Of a stretch of 52,445 nucleotides of DNA, positions 48,899 through 52,445 are shown in pieces; the first letter of the stretch is position 1, and every line of letters begins with the position of its first letter. Under the pieces are notes generated by a model, which saw nothing but the letters and a program-made list of their open reading frames with translations, was not told where the DNA came from and made no database searches. A program made the translations under genes and the position numbers. This stretch comes from an uncultured Actinomyces sp. (lineage in GTDB: Bacteria > Actinomycetota > Actinomycetes > Actinomycetales > Actinomycetaceae): assembly GCA_938040725.1 (NCBI GenBank), contig CALHZX010000084.1, positions 1 through 52,445 of the forward strand, in the 5' to 3' direction.

Positions 48899-50448
48899 GC
48901 GGTTTCTTCCTCTTCATTCGGAGTGGACGAGGCGGGCGCCTCCACCTGGCGGTGACGCAACAGGTAGATGGCGCTCACCAGGGCAAGCGTGTACCCCAGC
49001 GAGGCGAGGCCCCACAGGACCATCGGGCTCAGCGGCATGTCGGCCCACCACCACTGGATGTCGCCATTCAGATTACCCGGTGCGATCCATCCGATGTGGG
49101 AAATCCACACGAGCCCACGGACATAGCGGGCGATCGTCGTGTGCATCGCGACCGCTTGCGCGACGCTGAGGAAGACGACGAAGAAAGTGAGCTGCCCCTT
49201 GGTCGGGGACGGCTTCTTCACTGCTGACGTCACCCAGATCATCAGCCACGTGCCCAGCAGAGGCAACGCGTAGCGCGCGTGATACCCGCCGAGGTTGGGG
49301 AAGGCCGTGGGTGTCGCGATCAAGAGCGGGATTCCCGCCATCGCCCCAAACACCATGAAAGCAGCCAGGGCCTTGCGCAGGCTCACGGTGCGCGCACCGT
49401 AGAAGAGCACCGCACCCAGGACGAGGAGCCCGAGGATCGTCGTGTAGCCCGGCAGGGGAGTGTCGCGCCAGCCCGGCCCGGAGTACAGTCCGAGGAAGCC
49501 CGCGAAGTAATCGGGCAGGTAGCGGATGTTCGCGAATGCGACGTCGATGCGGTCATGCACAGTGATCGCCACGTCGCTCGATTGCGAGGCACTGGAGGCC
49601 TGCCCACTGCCGAGCATGAGCCACACGCCAATCGCACTGAGAACGGTGGCGACCCCGATCTCGGGGAGATGCCGCCTGTGGGCCTCGAGAATGAGGATGC
49701 CCAGAGATACAACGAACACATAGAAGGAGGCATCGCCACGGCTTTCGTAGCACAGGAGTGCGCACAGGCATGCCACGCCGAGCAAAACCCAGTGTCGCCA
49801 TCCACGCGCGTTGAGTCCGGCATAGAGGGCTGCGCCGTAGCAGAAGACGCCGGTAATTGCCCATGATGAGGGGTTGTTAGAAGCAATGAAATACATGCCC
49901 ATCGGAGTCCATGCGACCAGTGCTGCTAACGCGATATTCCCTCTGATGTCGCGCTGCGATAAAACGGTGATTGCTCCGATAAGAATGAGGAGGATAGCGA
50001 CGTTAGCGACGCGCATGTGCCACGCGGATCTCTCCACGTTGTGCCCAGCGAACAAGTGATGGAAGTGGTAGAAGCCGAGAGGATACAGTCCGTCGTCGTA
50101 GCGATAGGACGGGTAGTTTGTGTCGTCTGAATACTCTTTGATGCACGCGTGCGAGCGTTCGGGGTGGAAGGCCTCACAGGATGACCGTGCTGTGGTCATG
50201 GGCGCCATGACGTACTTATTCCCGTCGATCATGGTTGTTTCGCAGGAGGAGTCGACTGGCCGCGGGCACCACGTGGACACGAGATGGTAGTCATCGTCGG
50301 GTGCGGACCCCGGAGGGGACGCGAAGATCCAGCCGGTGGCGACGGCGAGGACGCCGAGGACCAGGAGGACAAAGGCGAGGGGGCGTGCCGCAGTGGAGAT
50401 GAAACGCTCTCGCGCGGAGGCAAGGTGGTCGGCGAACGCACGTGCCAT
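48895..50448 (-). CDS. DUF2142-family polytopic membrane protein
   Basis: A 517-residue membrane protein with about 11-12 spans. After span 1 comes an extracellular loop with PPGSAPDDDYHLVSTWC, the charged, histidine-containing loop characteristic of DUF2142 and similar to GT-C glycosyltransferases that use polyprenyl-phosphate sugars. Pairing with a GT2 gene (ATGA overlap) fits a role in wall-glycan glycosylation. ATG 50448 is preferred to the in-frame TTG at 50460. No experimental function is known for the family. Confidence 0.78.
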   Translation of the reverse strand: MARAFADHLASARERFISTAARPLAFVLLVLGVLAVATGWIFASPPGSAPDDDYHLVSTWCPRPVDSSCETTMIDGNKYVMAPMTTARSSCEAFHPERSHACIKEYSDDTNYPSYRYDDGLYPLGFYHFHHLFAGHNVERSAWHMRVANVAILLILIGAITVLSQRDIRGNIALAALVAWTPMGMYFIASNNPSSWAITGVFCYGAALYAGLNARGWRHWVLLGVACLCALLCYESRGDASFYVFVVSLGILILEAHRRHLPEIGVATVLSAIGVWLMLGSGQASSASQSSDVAITVHDRIDVAFANIRYLPDYFAGFLGLYSGPGWRDTPLPGYTTILGLLVLGAVLFYGARTVSLRKALAAFMVFGAMAGIPLLIATPTAFPNLGGYHARYALPLLGTWLMIWVTSAVKKPSPTKGQLTFFVVFLSVAQAVAMHTTIARYVRGLVWISHIGWIAPGNLNGDIQWWWADMPLSPMVLWGLASLGYTLALVSAIYLLRHRQVEAPASSTPNEEEETA

Positions 50449-50532
50449 GAATCGAGCCAATCTGTCCGGAATAGGTACGTCTAATGTACACGAGTCCGGG
50501 GCCTGCCCGGCAGGTGCGAGGGGAAGGAGAAG

Positions 50533-51126
50533 CTAGAAGACGACGGGCCAGTGCGGCATACAGGTCGTGAGCGTGGCATGGGCGTCCGTGGCCTCGGCGA
50601 GGGCCTGGGTGTAGGCGGGGTTCGTCTCGGGCTGTTCGCCGCGCTTAAGCGCGTCCTCGGCGGCCTGCTGATCGGCGAACTCGGGGATGGCGCCGGAGTC
50701 GAGGGCTGCGTTGCGCGCGACATACACCGAGAGGGCATCAAGGGCCTGCTTGGAGGTTTCGTCCGAGGCTGCCTGGGCGAGACGGTCGGAATAGTCGTTC
50801 TTGAATGCGGCTGCGAAGGCTTCCCACGCGCGGTGGCGCTCGTCCGCGTTGGTTTCCCCCGAGCGCTTGGCTGCCAGCGCCCGGTAGGCCTGGCCGGTCT
50901 CGGAGCCGTTCAGGGCTTCGGTGAAAATCGCGTCCATGGCAGCGCATCCGGGTGACGCGGCGCGCAGAGTCGGGCTGGCCGAGCTTGAGGGCTGACCGGG
51001 ATCTCCGGGTGAAACGGAGACAGCGGGCGTCGACTGCGCGCTCTGGGCATCCTCCGACGGGGAGCACGAGGCCGTGGCGAGCGCGCAGAGCGCAAGCAGC
51101 GCAAGGGAGGGGACGAGGCGAGTCAC
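50533..51126 (-). CDS. Small lipoprotein of unknown function
   Basis: A 197-residue protein starting at GTG 51126 with a lipoprotein signal (MTRLVPSLALLALCALATASC; lipobox TASC, Cys21). A Ser/Pro-rich linker to residue 55 and a helical domain follow, with paired cysteines (C61 in SPGCAAMDA and C190 in TTCMPHW) that may form a disulfide. I recognise no family. It lies 84 bases upstream of the DUF2142 gene on the same strand. Confidence 0.75.
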   Translation of the reverse strand: MTRLVPSLALLALCALATASCSPSEDAQSAQSTPAVSVSPGDPGQPSSSASPTLRAASPGCAAMDAIFTEALNGSETGQAYRALAAKRSGETNADERHRAWEAFAAAFKNDYSDRLAQAASDETSKQALDALSVYVARNAALDSGAIPEFADQQAAEDALKRGEQPETNPAYTQALAEATDAHATLTTCMPHWPVVF

Positions 51127-51332
51127 GAGGGATCCGTTTCTGTTGGGGATGCGTCCAATTTATCAGTGTGGAGCGGCTGGTCAGGGGACCTCCGCCGTGG
51201 CGAATAGTGACGTATCCGACGGGGTAGTGGAGGCCAGTGTCAGGGAAAGCGCGAGAACTACGGCATAATAGGGGCAAGAATTGGGTGAGTAACACCCTCG
51301 GACGCCCACGGGCGCGCAAAGGAGAAGACCTT

Positions 51333-52340
51333 ATGAAGATCGTTGTGACCGGCGGTGCTGGCTTCATCGGAGCGAATTTCGTTCACACGCTGCTGGAGGA
51401 TCATCCGGACGTCGATGTGATTGTCCTGGATAAGTTCACCTACGCGGGCAACCGCGCATCCCTGACCGATGTGCCCGCCGAGCTCGCCGCCCGCCTGAGC
51501 GTCGTCGAGGGCGACATCGCTGATGCGGACCTTGTTGATGGTGTCGTCGCCGGCGCAGACGCGGTCGTGCACTTTGCCGCCGAGTCGCACAACGACAACT
51601 CCCTCCTCGATCCCTCGCCTTTCATCCAGACGAACCTGGTGGGCACCTTCACCCTGCTGGAGGCTGTGCGCCGCCACAAGGTCCGCTTCCACCACATCTC
51701 TACGGACGAGGTCTACGGCGACCTTGAGCTGGACGATCCCGCGAAGTTCACGCCCACCACGCCCTACAACCCTTCCTCGCCCTACTCCTCGTCCAAGGCG
51801 GGCTCGGACCTGCTGGTGCGCGCGTGGGTGCGTTCCTTCGGTGTCGAGGCCACGATCTCGAACTGCTCGAACAACTACGGCCCATACCAGCACATCGAGA
51901 AGTTCATCCCGCGTATGATCACCAACCGCCTGCGCGGTGTGCGCCCGCGCCTGTACGGTGATGGCCTGAACGTGCGCGACTGGATTCACGTGCGCGACCA
52001 CAACACGGCCGTGTGGGACATCCTCACGAAGGGCCGCATCGGCGAGACCTACCTGATCGGCGCGAACGGCGAGACGAACAACCGCGACGTCGTCGCCATC
52101 CTGAACGAGCTGATGGGTTACGCGCCCGACGACTTCGATCACGTGACCGACCGTCCGGGTCACGACCTGCGTTACGCGATCGACAACTCCAAGCTGGTCA
52201 CCGAACTCGGCTGGGAGCCACAGTTCACGAACTTCCGCGACGGCCTGGCTGACACCATCGCCTGGTACACCGAGAACGAGGCGTGGTGGGCTCCCCTCAA
52301 GGAGGCCGTCGAGGCGAAGTACGCCGCCGAAGGACACTGA
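51333..52340 (+). CDS. rmlB: dTDP-glucose 4,6-dehydratase
   Basis: A 335-residue extended SDR that makes dTDP-4-keto-6-deoxyglucose, the first committed step to dTDP-rhamnose. TGGAGFIG (6-13), HFAAESHNDNSLLDP, HISTDEVYGDL (the DE pair of the dehydratase), YSSSKAGSD (catalytic Tyr/Lys) and NNYGPYQHIEKFIPRMI are all as expected. AAAGGAG lies before ATG 51333; CATAAT (51264-51269) is a possible -10 box. rmlA, rmlC and rmlD are not in the window. It supplies rhamnose for the RgpF/WbbL-like enzymes. Confidence 0.92.
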   Translation: MKIVVTGGAGFIGANFVHTLLEDHPDVDVIVLDKFTYAGNRASLTDVPAELAARLSVVEGDIADADLVDGVVAGADAVVHFAAESHNDNSLLDPSPFIQTNLVGTFTLLEAVRRHKVRFHHISTDEVYGDLELDDPAKFTPTTPYNPSSPYSSSKAGSDLLVRAWVRSFGVEATISNCSNNYGPYQHIEKFIPRMITNRLRGVRPRLYGDGLNVRDWIHVRDHNTAVWDILTKGRIGETYLIGANGETNNRDVVAILNELMGYAPDDFDHVTDRPGHDLRYAIDNSKLVTELGWEPQFTNFRDGLADTIAWYTENEAWWAPLKEAVEAKYAAEGH

Positions 52341-52353
52341 TTCCTTGGCTCAC

Positions 52354-52445
52354 GTGACCCGAGACGAGGCCGCGCCTCGCCCCCGCGTCACCGTCCTCAT
52401 GGCCACCTACAACGGGATGGCCGAGGGCGGGGCGTGGCTCGACGA
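52354..52445 (+). CDS. Glycosyltransferase family 2, 5' end only
   Basis: GTG 52354, 13 bases after the rmlB stop, opens a frame reading RPRVTVLMATYNGMAEGGAWLD to the window edge. VTVLMATYNG is the standard GT2 N-terminal strand and loop, common in rhamnosyltransferases. TTG 52345 in the same frame is another possible start. No ribosome binding site is clear. Cotranscription with rmlB is likely. Confidence 0.75.
   Translation, partial: MTRDEAAPRPRVTVLMATYNGMAEGGAWLD

Overview
The window is a high-GC chromosomal segment of an actinobacterium. It carries an AdnA/AdnB pair next to a DUF3107 gene and a ferritin-like gene (an order also found in mycobacteria), several genes that appear to start without a leader, and actinobacterial-type sugar operons. 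The gene content and the lic/rhamnan genes best fit the Actinomycetaceae, such as an oral Actinomyces/Schaalia. That placement is inferred from gene content; no rRNA is present. I see no tRNA, rRNA, CRISPR array or complete insertion sequence.

Layout. (1) 1-7933: housekeeping and DNA repair: a ferritin-like tRNA-hydroxylase-type protein, DUF3107, and the AdnA-AdnB helicase-nuclease operon. (2) 8078-12849: a sugar ABC importer (binding protein and two permeases, no ATPase) with a cytoplasmic GH29 alpha-L-fucosidase. Two different LacI-type palindromes lie in it, but no LacI gene is in view. (3) 12855-15121: a two-gene ImmA/IrrE plus DUF4411 (PIN) cassette flanked by a 37-bp direct repeat, next to the wreck of a TauE/SafE-type permease gene. 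(4) 15278-27260: a complete-looking myo-inositol catabolic locus (iolE, iolG, a transaldolase-like gene, a GntR regulator, iolC, iolB, iolD, iolA and an MFS transporter). A shared TTGT-N4-ACAA motif occurs in four intergenic regions. A class II IolJ aldolase is missing and a transaldolase-family gene sits in its place. (5) 27261-27981: a gene-poor stretch full of inverted repeats. (6) 27982-36141: a phosphocholine (lic) locus: two LicD transferases, a LicB-like permease, and one protein joining a winged helix, a LicC cytidylyltransferase and a LicA choline kinase, together with three glycosyltransferases. (7) 36241-45973: a surface-glycan operon: glycosyltransferases, an SDR epimerase, a RgpF-like rhamnan protein, an acyltransferase-3, an AlgX-like SGNH protein and a Wzm/Wzt ABC exporter. 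(8) 46061-52445: a frameshifted secreted hydrolase with choline-binding-type repeats, another glycosyltransferase, a DUF2142 membrane protein, a lipoprotein, rmlB, and the start of a further glycosyltransferase.

How the parts may work together: regions 6-8 read as one pathway for a rhamnose-containing, O-acylated, phosphocholine-decorated cell-surface glycan. Sugars are activated (RmlB) and polymerised (glycosyltransferases, RgpF-like), the chain is exported by Wzm/Wzt, it is modified outside (acyltransferase-3 with AlgX-like), and choline is imported, phosphorylated, activated to CDP-choline and transferred by LicD. A nearby hydrolase with choline-binding-like repeats could dock on that phosphocholine. 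This link between lic genes and a choline-binding-type hydrolase in an actinobacterium is the most interesting system in the window.
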